The notes under the pieces are model-generated. The model did not search any database, was not told the DNA's origin, and saw only the letters and a program-made list of their open reading frames with translations. Positions 18,973-27,896 of a DNA stretch of 64,000 nt are shown one piece after another. Origin of the DNA: Alphaproteobacteria bacterium. GTDB lineage: Bacteria > Myxococcota_A > UBA796 > GCA-2862545. Location of the stretch: positions 124,001-188,000 of the forward strand of contig JACKER010000013.1 in the NCBI GenBank assembly GCA_020632925.1. Direction: 5' to 3'. The translations under genes and the position numbers were made by a program. Positions within the stretch are counted from its first letter, which is position 1; each line of letters opens with the position of its first letter.

Positions 18973-21900
18973 TCAGCGTCCGAGCGGGATCTCGCGGCCC
19001 AGCGCGCGGAGCTCGGCCACGTCGCGGAGCACCGTCCGCCGGGACACGCCCAGCGCCTCCGCCAGGTCGAAGGACGTGGGTGCCGCGCCCTGGGCGGTCG
19101 CCTCGTCCAGGAGGCGCAGGAGCTGCTCGCGACGGCCCTCCGCCGTCGCCGGATCGGAGGGGAGCGCCGGCGTCCAGATCACGGTCACCCGCTCGTCCTC
19201 GGTGAGCGCACGCCCCAGCGGTGCGTCGGCCCGGGGCAGTCGGACGCGGGTCTGGCCGTCGAGCAGCGGCAGCTCGTCGGGTAGTGGCCCCAGGTGGCGG
19301 AGCACCGCCCGCGCGAGCGCCTCGTTGCCGACCAGGAAGGCGTCGAGCAGCTCGGGGTCGTCGATCGCTGCGGCGGCACCCAGCAGGGCGTCGCGAGCCT
19401 CGGCGAGGGCCGCGTGACCCGTGGGGTCGTCGAGCCCGAGCAGCACCCGGGCGCGCCGGTGCAGCACCCACAGATCGAGCCCCTCCAGCCCGTCCAGGGG
19501 TTCGAGCACCGTCCTCGCGCTCCCCGGATCGCCCAGCGCAGCGAGGACCTCGGCCAGCAGCACGCGCGCCTCGTGGACCCGGACGGCGAGCCCGAGCTCC
19601 TCGGCGGTGGCGAGCGCCTCCTCGAGGGCGGGCTTCCCGCGGGCGGCCTCGCCCCGCAGCCGGTGCACGTCGCCCACCTTGAGCAGGGCGCCGACGACGA
19701 TGTAGGGGTCGGACGCGCGTCGGGCGGCCTCCACGGCGAGCTCGGCGTGGTGCAGGGCGCGCTCCAGGTCGCCGGTCCCGAGGTAGCAGCCCGCCAGGCC
19801 CTCGTGGACGAAGGGCAGCCCCGCCGCGTTCTCCTCCTCGGGCAGCGCCGCTGCGGCCTGCTGGTAGGCCTCGATCGCCTCCTCGTGCCGACCGAGGGCC
19901 TCGAGCCCGGCGCCGAGGTTGGTGCAGGCGGCGCTCCGCAGCTGCGGGTGGAAGGAGCCGCGCTCGATGGCGACGCGGTACTCCGGGATCGCCTCCTCGT
20001 AGCGGTCCCGGTACTGCGACAGGTTGGCGAGGTTGATGCGGGCGGCCAGCTCGCCGTGGACGTAGCCGACGGCCGAGGCCGCCAGGCGGGCCTCGCGGTA
20101 CGCGGCGTCGGCGTCGGCGTAGCGCTGCTGCTCGGCGTGCGCGTTGCCCGCGCACAGGAGCGCCCGCACCTCGACGATGCGAGCGCCTTCGGCGTGGGCC
20201 AGCGCCACGCAGCGCTCGGCCGTGGCCAGCGCCTCGTCGTAGCGCCCGAGGCGGACCAGCACGCTCGCGGTCTCGAAGGCCGCGCGGGCGCCGCGGGTGT
20301 CGTCGGCGCGCTCCAGCCCCTCGAGTGCGGCGAGCGCCTCCTCGTAGCGGCCGGCGCGGTTCAGGGTGCGAGCGATCGCTAGCCGGGCTTCCCAGGCGGT
20401 GGTGGCGTCGCCCCGGCCGGTCGCCTCCTCGGCCACGGCGGCGGCGAGCGCGCGCGCGTCGGAGCCACGACCCTCCTCGACCCAGGCCAGCACCCGGTCC
20501 AGGCGGGCTCGTCGGCCCAGCTCGTCGTCGTCCAGCCGCAGCGCGATGGCCTCGACCTCCTGCAGCCGGTCCGGATCGGGTCGTCCGTTCATCGCCCCCG
20601 CTCGCGCCGCCGCCGCGAGCGCCCGAGCCCGCAGCCGCCAACCGCCGGGGTCCGCCGGTGCATCCAGCACGTCGAGGGCGAGCTCGAGGCGCTCCAGGGC
20701 GTCTCGGGGGGCGCCGGCCCGCAGGGCCTCCTCCGCGGCGATCACGGCCGCCTCCGCCATCCCCGTCCGGTCTCCCAGCGCTTCGAGGTGGCGGGCCACC
20801 TCCGCCGGATCGGTCGCGCCGTCGAGCGCCCGGCGGTGCTGGGCCGTGCGCTGCTCGGCGGACGCCGACGCCGACACCACGTCCGCGACGAGCGCGTGGC
20901 TGACGCGGAGACCGGGGCCCTCGGCCACGAGCCAGCCCCCCTCGCGCAGCCCTGCGGCCACCTCCACGGGCGCCCCGACGCCGGCGACCGCCGCGATGCG
21001 CTCGAGCGGACGGGCGCCCCCGAGAACGGCGGCCGCGAGCAGCAGCCCGCGCGCGTCTGCAGGGAGTGCCTCGAGGCCCGATCGCACGATCGCGTCGAGC
21101 GCGGCCGGGACCTCCGTGGCGTCCCCGTGGCGTGCCCAGGCGACGACGAAGAGCGGATGCCCGCCAGCGCGCTCCACCAGGGCGCGGACCAGCTCCTCGT
21201 CGGGCTCGCCCAGCGTGGCCTCCGCCAGCCGCGCCACGTCGTCGGGCGCGAGCGGGCCGAGGGAGAGGCGGTCGATCGCGTTCCCACGCAGCCCCCGCAG
21301 CCCTTCGAGCAGGCCGCCCTCGCGCCCTTCCAGCGGACGGAAGGCGAAGAGGCGGGCGATGGCGCCGCGGGTCGGTGCCCCGAGGACCTCGAGCGACGCG
21401 TGGTCCATGCGGTGGGCGTCGTCGACCACGAGCGCCAGGGGGCTCGTCGTCGCCAGCGCCTCCACCACCAGGCGCAGCGCCTCCTGGCGCCGCCGGCGCT
21501 CGTCCTCGGGCTCGAGCGCTGCCGCGGGCCCGGGGGCGATCGGACGCAGCTCGGGGACCACCTCGGCGGCGGCGGCGATCCACGCGGGGTCCACCGCGCG
21601 CCGGACCCCCTCGACCGAGACGGGATCGAGCCCGCTCGCGAGGAGCGACGCCACGACGCCGTACGGGCGCGACCCGACGGCACCCGCGTCCGCCAGCAGC
21701 CACCGCATCCCGCGCAGCGTGGCGGCGGGCTCGCAGGCGTGCAGCAGCCGGGATTTGCCCATCCCCGGGGCGCCCTCCACCAGGACCGTGACCACCGCGC
21801 CGCGGGCGGCCTGGTCCAGCGCCCCCACCAGCCGGTCGAGCTCCTGCTCCCGCCCCACCAGCGGCCAGCGTTCGGGGCGCGTTCGGGGCGCGGGGTCCGT

Positions 21901-22611
21901 CTGGCGCAGGCGGCGGACCAGCGCCAGCGTCTCGGGCTCGGGCGCCAGGCCCAGCTCGCGCTCCAGCCGCTCGCGGAGCTCGCCGAAGTGGGCGATGGCC
22001 TCCGCGCGCCGCCCGAGCAGGCCGAGCGCCGCCATCAGCTGTCGGTGGGCGGGCTCGGACCAGGGCGCGATCCGGACCAGGCGACGCGCCAGGCGCAGCG
22101 CCTCGGTGGGGCGGCCCGTCTGGCGGTGGCGCTCGCAGAGGCCTTCCAGCGCCTCCCGCAGGAGCTCGACCAGCTCCTCGCGCCGCTCCACCACCCAGTC
22201 CACCCAGACGCCGGGCAACAGCTCGCCCTGGTGGAGCGCCTCGGCTCGTGCCCAGCTCCGCTCGCGCTCCGTGGGGTCGTCGGCCTCGCGCGCGGCGCGG
22301 ACCTCGGCCTCGAAGCGGATCGCGTCCACGTCGATCGGACCGGCGAGGAGCAGATCGTCGCCGTCCGCGAGCAGCCGCTCGGAGCCCAGCCCGCGCCGGA
22401 GCCGGCTCGTGGCCTCGGAGAGGCGCTTGCGGGCGCCACCCTCCTCCTCGTCCGGCCACACCGCACGCAGCACGGCCGCGCGGCCCGCTCGTCCGCCGCG
22501 CAGCGCCAGGAAGGTCAGCAGCAGCCGATGGCGCTCCGAGCCGACGGCGAGCTCCTGGCCGTCCACGGTCAGCGCGAACCCGCCCAGCACCCGCAGCGAC
22601 ACCGCGCCCAT
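18973..22611 (-). CDS. SARP-like regulator: winged helix + BTAD, AAA ATPase, TPR, C-terminal HTH
   Basis: 1212 residues. The N terminus (SLRVLGGFALTVDGQEL ... RKRLSEATSRLRRGL) is an OmpR-type winged helix followed by a BTAD helical domain ending near 230. LVGREQELDRL introduces an ATPase module with Walker A GAPGMGKS (~280) and Walker B VDDAHRMD (~395). A long TPR region follows (~560-1150). The last 35 residues form a second DNA-binding helix-turn-helix, LAEALGVSRRTVLRDVAELR, of the HTH_11/DeoR type. This two-ended DNA-binding layout is unusual for the family. ATG lies 2 bp after the recF stop, so it is coupled to recF. Targets unknown; the adjacent secreted repeat protein and protease are candidates. 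Confidence 0.85.
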   Translation of the reverse strand: MGAVSLRVLGGFALTVDGQELAVGSERHRLLLTFLALRGGRAGRAAVLRAVWPDEEEGGARKRLSEATSRLRRGLGSERLLADGDDLLLAGPIDVDAIRFEAEVRAAREADDPTERERSWARAEALHQGELLPGVWVDWVVERREELVELLREALEGLCERHRQTGRPTEALRLARRLVRIAPWSEPAHRQLMAALGLLGRRAEAIAHFGELRERLERELGLAPEPETLALVRRLRQTDPAPRTRPERWPLVGREQELDRLVGALDQAARGAVVTVLVEGAPGMGKSRLLHACEPAATLRGMRWLLADAGAVGSRPYGVVASLLASGLDPVSVEGVRRAVDPAWIAAAAEVVPELRPIAPGPAAALEPEDERRRRQEALRLVVEALATTSPLALVVDDAHRMDHASLEVLGAPTRGAIARLFAFRPLEGREGGLLEGLRGLRGNAIDRLSLGPLAPDDVARLAEATLGEPDEELVRALVERAGGHPLFVVAWARHGDATEVPAALDAIVRSGLEALPADARGLLLAAAVLGGARPLERIAAVAGVGAPVEVAAGLREGGWLVAEGPGLRVSHALVADVVSASASAEQRTAQHRRALDGATDPAEVARHLEALGDRTGMAEAAVIAAEEALRAGAPRDALERLELALDVLDAPADPGGWRLRARALAAAARAGAMNGRPDPDRLQEVEAIALRLDDDELGRRARLDRVLAWVEEGRGSDARALAAAVAEEATGRGDATTAWEARLAIARTLNRAGRYEEALAALEGLERADDTRGARAAFETASVLVRLGRYDEALATAERCVALAHAEGARIVEVRALLCAGNAHAEQQRYADADAAYREARLAASAVGYVHGELAARINLANLSQYRDRYEEAIPEYRVAIERGSFHPQLRSAACTNLGAGLEALGRHEEAIEAYQQAAAALPEEENAAGLPFVHEGLAGCYLGTGDLERALHHAELAVEAARRASDPYIVVGALLKVGDVHRLRGEAARGKPALEEALATAEELGLAVRVHEARVLLAEVLAALGDPGSARTVLEPLDGLEGLDLWVLHRRARVLLGLDDPTGHAALAEARDALLGAAAAIDDPELLDAFLVGNEALARAVLRHLGPLPDELPLLDGQTRVRLPRADAPLGRALTEDERVTVIWTPALPSDPATAEGRREQLLRLLDEATAQGAAPTSFDLAEALGVSRRTVLRDVAELRALGREIPLGR

Positions 22612-22613
22612 GG

Positions 22614-23726
22614 TCAGGGCCCGACCGTGAGCGCGCCCGCCTCGACCGTGATCACCAGCGTGTCGGTGATCGGCAGCGCCGCCCGGACGGGGCCGGGGTC
22701 GGTGGTGGTCGCGAGGACCTGCGCTCCGAGCTCGGAGACGTGGCGCACGAGCCTCCCGGTGCGCTCGGCGTCGAGCTCGCTCGACACGTCGTCGAGCAGG
22801 AACATCGGCACGGTCCCCCGCGCCCGCGCGGCCACCATCTCGGCGAGCTTGAGCGCGAGCACGATCGACCGCACCTGCCCGCGGGAGGCGAAGTCCCGCG
22901 CGGCCCGGCCGTCGAGCGTGGCGCGGACGTCGTCGAGCTGGGGACCCGCCAGCGTCGTCCGTCGGTCCAGCTCGCGCTCCCGCGTCGCGCCGAGCTTCTC
23001 GCGCAGCGCCGCCACGCGCTCGGCGGCGTTCTCGCCCTTCGCGTGGCTCTGCAGCGTGAGCGTCAGATCGCCGTGCCCGCCCGCGATGCCGTCGTGCAGC
23101 TCGCGGACGTGCGGCATCAGCTCGTCGAGCATCTCCTGCCGGCGCTGGACCAGGGCACCCCCGAGGGACGCCAGCTGGTCGTCGAGCACGTCGAGGAACG
23201 CGGGGTCGGGGCGCTCCATGCGGAGCAGGGCGGCCTTCTGGTCGAGCACGCGGCGCAGGGCGCGGACCTGGTCGAGGTGGGCGGGGCGGGCGGTGAACGC
23301 GGCGCGATCGAGCCAGTTCCGGCGTCGGCCGGGCTCGCCGGTCACGATCTCGGCGTCGGACGGGGTGAAGCTGACCGCGCGGACGCGGGCGAAGTAGTCG
23401 GCCAGATCCGTGACCTTGCGGTCGTCGAGGAAGGCGCCGCGGCCATCGCCGTCGAGCGTGACCGACAGCTCCTGCTCGATGCCGTTGAGCGCAACCCTCC
23501 CGCTCACGGCGGCGGAGCGCTCCCCCCAGCGCATCAGCTCGCGGACGCGTCGCCCTCGCAGGGGCTTGAGGGTGGCGAGGAGGTGCGCGGCCTCGAGCGT
23601 GTTGGTCTTGCCCTCGCCGTTGCGTCCGCAGAGCACGACGAACGGCGCGTCCACCGACACCCTCGCGTCGACGAGGTTGCGGAAGCGCTGGAAGGACAGC
23701 TCTCGCAGGCGGACGGCGGCGGACAA
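22614..23726 (-). CDS. recF: DNA replication/repair protein RecF
   Basis: 370 residues. It opens VRLRELSFQRFRNL, has Walker A GRNGEGKT at 34-41, the RecF-specific FTPSDAEIVTGEP and RRNWLDRAAF, the signature SRGQ before IVLALKLAE, and Walker B MFLLDDVSSELD. RecF loads RecA at gaps with RecOR. The start is a TTG at 23726 with only a weak ribosome site, 9 bp after the upstream stop. Neither dnaN nor gyrB adjoins it: its neighbours are an SRPBCC-like secreted protein upstream and a SARP-like regulator 2 bp downstream, an atypical setting for recF. Confidence 0.93.
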   Translation of the reverse strand: MSAAVRLRELSFQRFRNLVDARVSVDAPFVVLCGRNGEGKTNTLEAAHLLATLKPLRGRRVRELMRWGERSAAVSGRVALNGIEQELSVTLDGDGRGAFLDDRKVTDLADYFARVRAVSFTPSDAEIVTGEPGRRRNWLDRAAFTARPAHLDQVRALRRVLDQKAALLRMERPDPAFLDVLDDQLASLGGALVQRRQEMLDELMPHVRELHDGIAGGHGDLTLTLQSHAKGENAAERVAALREKLGATRERELDRRTTLAGPQLDDVRATLDGRAARDFASRGQVRSIVLALKLAEMVAARARGTVPMFLLDDVSSELDAERTGRLVRHVSELGAQVLATTTDPGPVRAALPITDTLVITVEAGALTVGP

Positions 23727-23735
23727 GCGAGACGC

Positions 23736-24242
23736 TTATCGCGCGTCGGGCACCACGGCGTGGACGAGGTTCTTCACGGTCGTCGCCGTCGCGTCCTTGA
23801 GAGCCGCGGCGAGGGCCGCACCGGGGACGGGCAGCCGGACCGAGGTCTTCACGCGGTACTCCACGCGGGTTCCAGTCTCCGTCGCGACCACCGTCCAGTC
23901 CGTCGCGTACGCCGAGAAGTCCTCGCTCGCCACGAGCTCCTCGTGCCACCCGTTCGCCGTCGGGCAGCGCCTGGCGACGAAGCGCAGCGGGTGGAACAGC
24001 CCCCGCGTCTCGCGCTTCACCTCCCGACAGCGGCCCGCGTCCTCCGAGGCCGCCTCCACCGACAGCACCTCGGGCGACAGGCGCGAGGTGGCCTGGACGT
24101 CCGCCAGCACCGCGCGCACCGCGTCCGGCGACGCCTCGATGACCGCGACCGCGACCACGGTCCCGTCGGATTCCACCGTGAGAGCAGGCTCCTGCCCCCA
24201 CGCCCACGACGCCAACAGCATGCCCAACATGTCCAGGAGCAT
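23736..24242 (-). CDS. secreted SRPBCC/START-like protein
   Basis: 168 residues. A signal peptide (LGMLLASWAWG) is followed by a START/polyketide-cyclase-like fold, recognisable from VIEASPDAVRAVLADVQATSRLSPEV at its front and a long C-terminal helix (ALKDATATTVKNLVHAVV). Such folds bind hydrophobic ligands. Three in-frame ATGs lie within 24 bases (24242, 24230, 24221) and none has a strong ribosome site; the longest is given. It sits 20 bp after the small membrane protein gene and 9 bp before recF, so it is in the same run. Ligand unknown. Confidence 0.75.
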   Translation of the reverse strand: MLLDMLGMLLASWAWGQEPALTVESDGTVVAVAVIEASPDAVRAVLADVQATSRLSPEVLSVEAASEDAGRCREVKRETRGLFHPLRFVARRCPTANGWHEELVASEDFSAYATDWTVVATETGTRVEYRVKTSVRLPVPGAALAAALKDATATTVKNLVHAVVPDAR

Positions 24243-24262
24243 ATCCGACCCGCGCGTCAGTT

Positions 24263-24454
24263 TCACGTCCGATGTCGCATCTCGCGCGCGATCAGGGCGC
24301 CGATCGCGACCATGACGACGACCGCACCGATCCAGGGCCACGGTGGGCCAGCGGGCGGTGGGCCCGGCGGCGGCAGGTCGTGGGGCACCTCGCCGCGCAG
24401 GGGTGGGCGGGGCACGGCGATGTCGGCGCGAGCTGGCAGGACGAGGACGATCAC
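24263..24454 (-). CDS. 63-residue membrane protein coupled to the upstream gene
   Basis: GTG at 24454 overlaps the TGA of the preceding gene (GTGA). The product has a hydrophobic N terminus (VIVLVLPARADIA), a Pro-rich middle and a transmembrane helix near the C terminus (WIGAVVVMVAIGALIA) ending in Arg/His residues. The layout suggests an inner membrane protein whose Pro-rich part faces the periplasm. No family is recognised. Confidence 0.6.
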   Translation of the reverse strand: MIVLVLPARADIAVPRPPLRGEVPHDLPPPGPPPAGPPWPWIGAVVVMVAIGALIAREMRHRT

Positions 24455-25428
24455 GGCTGCCTCGCGCGCAGGACCAGCTCGAACGGGCCGCGCGGGACCT
24501 CGTCGGACAGGTAGGCCTCGAGCTCCACGGGAGCGCAGATCGCGCGCAGGCGGTCGGCGTCCAGAGCATCGAGCGTCACCTCGCCCCCGCACACCGGCGC
24601 AGGGTCGCGCGCGGCCCCGAGCGGTGCGGTGCGCACGTCACCCGCGGCCCCGTGGAGGGCGCCGAGCGTCCGCAGGAGCACGTCGGCGTGCGCGTCTCCC
24701 ATCAGCGGCGTGGCCTCGAGGCAGCGCCAGTCCTCCCTGGCCTCGGGGTGCGCCGCCGCGACCGTGTCCCAGGTGGGTCCGCAGGCGCGCCACAGGGCTT
24801 CGAGCGCCCCCACCTGTTGCTCCGCGCTCGCGGGGCAGGAGGTATCCGACGGGAGGAGGCGGGTGCCGTCGGCGGCCGTGAGCGTGCCGCCCGCGTCGTC
24901 GATCCGCAGCGCGAGCGCCACCGGGCACACCTCGTCGGTCGCGGTGGCGGCGCGCACCCGGCCCTCGGCCGCCCCCGCGAGGACGAAGCTCCCCGCCTGC
25001 TGGGCGACGGTGACGCCGACGCGGAAGAGCGTGTCCGCCGAGGTCGCGGCGTCCGGCACGATCAGCACCACCCTCGTCCCGTCCAGGTCGTGGGCCCGCA
25101 GGTCGCGCAGGCCCTGCTCGAGCCCGGGCACGATCCAGTCCGTGCCCGGCAGCACGCCATCGACGAGCGTGGCGACCGTCCGCTCGACCACTGCCTCGGG
25201 TGGCAGCTCCTCCCAGCGCGCCAGCGCCGGCGCCCGGTCGTCGACGTCGATCCGATCGCGACGGACGACCACCCGCGGCCAGTACCCGACCGACTCACCG
25301 GAGGACATCTCGACCAGATCGAGGTCCTCGACCCGCTCCAGCGCGGCGCTGTCCTCCCACCACGGACGCTCCCGCCCGGCGATGGCGGGCCAACCTCCCG
25401 TGCACGCCGCCCAGTACGTGGCCCACAT
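24451..25428 (-). CDS. hypothetical lipoprotein, first gene of the recF run
   Basis: 325 residues. GGAGGAGG stands four bases before the ATG. The leader TYWAAC could be a short lipobox, as in other short-leader lipoproteins of this window. Two stretches resemble the periplasmic strand-helix units of ExbD/TolR-type proteins (TRVVLIVPDAATSADTLFRV and a later EVCPVALALRIDDAGG), but the match is weak and no N-terminal transmembrane helix of ExbD type is present. It heads a five-gene minus-strand run that includes recF. Function unknown. Confidence 0.6.
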   Translation of the reverse strand: MWATYWAACTGGWPAIAGRERPWWEDSAALERVEDLDLVEMSSGESVGYWPRVVVRRDRIDVDDRAPALARWEELPPEAVVERTVATLVDGVLPGTDWIVPGLEQGLRDLRAHDLDGTRVVLIVPDAATSADTLFRVGVTVAQQAGSFVLAGAAEGRVRAATATDEVCPVALALRIDDAGGTLTAADGTRLLPSDTSCPASAEQQVGALEALWRACGPTWDTVAAAHPEAREDWRCLEATPLMGDAHADVLLRTLGALHGAAGDVRTAPLGAARDPAPVCGGEVTLDALDADRLRAICAPVELEAYLSDEVPRGPFELVLRARQP

Positions 25429-25463
25429 GCGGCCTCCTCCAGATGCGCGTACACTGCCGCACC

Positions 25464-26873
25464 ATGATCGAACTGACCACGTTGGGCGCCGCGAAGACCG
25501 TCACCGGCAGCAAGCACCTGCTGCGCACGTCCAAGGCCAGGGTCCTCCTGGATTGCGGGTTGTTCCAGGGACATCGAGCAGAGGCCAACGCCCGCAACCA
25601 CGCGTTCCCGGTGTCGGTCGACGATCTCGACGCGGTGGTCCTGTCGCACGCCCACCTCGACCACTCCGGGGCGCTGCCCGTGCTCTACAAGCTCGGGTAT
25701 CGGGGCGCGGTCTTCTGCACGCCCGCGACGCGCGACCTGCTCGCCCCGATGCTGATGGACTCCGCCAACATCCAGCAGTCCGACGCCCGCCACATCGCCA
25801 AGCGGATCGCGCGCGGCCAGAAGGACCTCGAGCCGGTCGAGCCGCTGTACGACGAGGACGACGTGGCGGGGCTCCTGGGCCTCGTGGTGTCCGAGCCGTA
25901 CCACCGCACCTTCGACGTGGCGCCCGGCGTGCGCGTGACCTTCGACGACGCCGGGCACGTGTTGGGCAGCGCCATCGTCACGATCGACGTGGAGGACGGT
26001 GGCTCGAAGCGGCGCATCGTCTTCAGCGGCGACCTCGGACGCCACCACCTCCCCATCCTGCGGGATCCGCAGGTCCCGACGGGCGCGGACGTGCTGATGA
26101 TGGAGAGCACGTACGGCGACCGCCTGCACGGACCCATCGAGGTCACGGAGGACGCGCTCTGCGAGGTCGTGACCCGCACCGTCGAGCGCGGTGGGCGCGT
26201 GCTGATCCCGTCGTTCGCCCTCGAGCGGGCGCAGGAGGTGGTCTACACGCTGAAGAAGCTGCGCGCGTCCGGGCGGCTGCCGAAGATCCCGGTCTACGTG
26301 GACTCGCCGCTCACCGTCGCGCTGACCGCCGTGTTCCGTCTGCACCCCGAGTGCTACGACAAGGAGGCCGCCCGACTGCTCCGCTCGGCGGACTCGCCCT
26401 TCGACTTCGACGGCCTGCGCTACGTCTCCGACGTCGACGACAGCAAGGCGATCGACACCACGCCGGGCTCGAAGATCATCATCGCAGCGAGCGGGATGTG
26501 CGAAGGCGGCCGGGTCCTCCACCACCTGCTCGCGATGTGCGCGGACCCGAAGAACACCATCCTCATCGTGGGTTTCCAGGCCGAGCACACGCTCGGCCGT
26601 CGACTGGTGGAGCGTCGGCCGGAGATCCGGATCTTCGGCGAGAGCCGCCCCTTGCGCGCCGAGGTCGTCACCCTGAACGGCTTCTCCGCGCACGCCGATC
26701 AGACGGGCCTGATCGAGTGGGCGGATCAGGTGGCGCGGCAGGGGATGCTGTCGCGCATCGTGCTCGTCCACGGCGAGCCCGGACCGCAGGGGATCCTCGC
26801 GAAGAAGCTCCAGGAGGGTGGGATCTGCGGCCGGGTCGACATCCCCGCGATGGGCGAGACGATCCGCCTCTGA
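25464..26873 (+). CDS. metallo-beta-lactamase-fold beta-CASP ribonuclease
   Basis: 469 residues. Zinc motif HAHLDHSG at 62-69, then GHVLGSA, SGDLGR and ESTYGDR, with beta-CASP motifs further on (IIIAASGMCEGGRVLHHL and NGFSAHADQTGL). This is the CPSF73-like/RNase family of MBL proteins, likely an RNA endo/exonuclease in the cytoplasm. The ATG at 25464 gives the family N terminus MIELTTLGAAKTVTGS; an ATG at 25443 would add seven residues. Neither has a clear ribosome site. It is divergent from the recF run (35 bp) and converges on the DUF1554 lipoprotein with a 10 bp gap. Confidence 0.9.
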   Translation: MIELTTLGAAKTVTGSKHLLRTSKARVLLDCGLFQGHRAEANARNHAFPVSVDDLDAVVLSHAHLDHSGALPVLYKLGYRGAVFCTPATRDLLAPMLMDSANIQQSDARHIAKRIARGQKDLEPVEPLYDEDDVAGLLGLVVSEPYHRTFDVAPGVRVTFDDAGHVLGSAIVTIDVEDGGSKRRIVFSGDLGRHHLPILRDPQVPTGADVLMMESTYGDRLHGPIEVTEDALCEVVTRTVERGGRVLIPSFALERAQEVVYTLKKLRASGRLPKIPVYVDSPLTVALTAVFRLHPECYDKEAARLLRSADSPFDFDGLRYVSDVDDSKAIDTTPGSKIIIAASGMCEGGRVLHHLLAMCADPKNTILIVGFQAEHTLGRRLVERRPEIRIFGESRPLRAEVVTLNGFSAHADQTGLIEWADQVARQGMLSRIVLVHGEPGPQGILAKKLQEGGICGRVDIPAMGETIRL

Positions 26874-26883
26874 TCGGCTCGGA

Positions 26884-27882
26884 CTACTGCTCGAAGCAGT
26901 ACAACCCGACCGCCATGTTGCAGTTGCTGATCCCCGCGTCCACCCACTGGGAGGTGCTGCGGGCGGTGGATCCGCGTCGGCCCTGGAAGCTGCTCGAGGA
27001 GCGCGTCCAGCCGTTGCAGGTCTCGGCAGCGAGCGTGTTGGGTGCCGAGATGCCCGTCCACACGATCTTGTTGAACGGGCTCACGGCCGTGCCGAACTCG
27101 GTGACGTTGAGCAGGCCGTCGATCGTCCCGTCCGTCAGGTCGCCCAGGTCGTCGGCGACCTTCAGCGTGGAGTTCACCTTCACCCAGGGATCGGCATACG
27201 AGAAGCGGGTGGCGGGGAGGCCGTCGGTCGGGCTCGCGATCCAGGCCTTCCAGGTGCCGCCGAGGCCCGCGGCGTCCGCGCGCGCCTGGCACTTCGCGTC
27301 GGCGCCGGCGACACCGCCCAGGTTTCCGTTGTAGGTCGTGGAGGTCACGAAGGCGCGCGGCCGCGCCGTCAGCTCGAACACGTACGCGAAGCTGCGCGAG
27401 CAGTCCACGACGTTGCCGGTCGTGTCGAGCGTCGCGTCGTTGCCGAGCGGCAGCACGAAGGCGGCGGGGCTGGTGGACGCGTTGACGTAGTTCCTCGTGT
27501 AGATCGGCTCGACGTAGAACTGCTCGCCCGCCATGCCGGTGGTGTGCGTCACGATGGTGCGGATCGTGCGGCTCGTGGGCGGGCACCCGGTGCCACAGTT
27601 GGTGCAGGTGTTGGACACCAGGGTGAAGTCGGCGTTGGCCACCCGGAACAGCGGATCGGCGCCGAGCCGGACGGTGGCGATCTCGCCGGTCACCGGGTCG
27701 CCGACGATCGCGAAGGAACCGGGCCCCATCTGGGCGAGCACGTCGTCCAGCTCGGCATTGGCGGGCAGGTCACCGTCGATGACGTACCCCTCGTCGAGCG
27801 AGGGTGCGAGAGGGACCTCCTCTCGTCCCAGGTCGCAGGCGGCCGTGAGCAGCAGCAGGGCGGGCCAGGGTCGAATGAACAC
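26884..27882 (-). CDS. lipoprotein with DUF1554-type C-type-lectin-like domain
   Basis: 332 residues. GTG 27882 has AGGAG six bases upstream; the leader ALLLLTAAC carries a lipobox. The C-terminal half reads AFVTSTTYNGNLGGVAGADA, then CQARADAAGL and TWKAWIAS, ending CNMAVGLYCFEQ, the hallmark of DUF1554 (C-lectin/endostatin-like fold, known in Leptospira surface proteins that bind host matrix). An N-terminal Cys-rich segment (NTCTNCGTGC) is extra. It is likely surface-exposed and ligand-binding. The gene starts 14 bp after the stop of a 50-residue peptide gene, so the pair is probably cotranscribed. Confidence 0.8.
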   Translation of the reverse strand: MFIRPWPALLLLTAACDLGREEVPLAPSLDEGYVIDGDLPANAELDDVLAQMGPGSFAIVGDPVTGEIATVRLGADPLFRVANADFTLVSNTCTNCGTGCPPTSRTIRTIVTHTTGMAGEQFYVEPIYTRNYVNASTSPAAFVLPLGNDATLDTTGNVVDCSRSFAYVFELTARPRAFVTSTTYNGNLGGVAGADAKCQARADAAGLGGTWKAWIASPTDGLPATRFSYADPWVKVNSTLKVADDLGDLTDGTIDGLLNVTEFGTAVSPFNKIVWTGISAPNTLAAETCNGWTRSSSSFQGRRGSTARSTSQWVDAGISNCNMAVGLYCFEQ

Positions 27883-27896
27883 GGAGAGCTCCTGGG

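Noticed and set aside
18973..24207. One 1744-residue minus-strand open frame
   Set aside because: Residues before the ATG at 22611 read recF in another frame. The recF stop and the SARP-like start are clear, so two genes are called.
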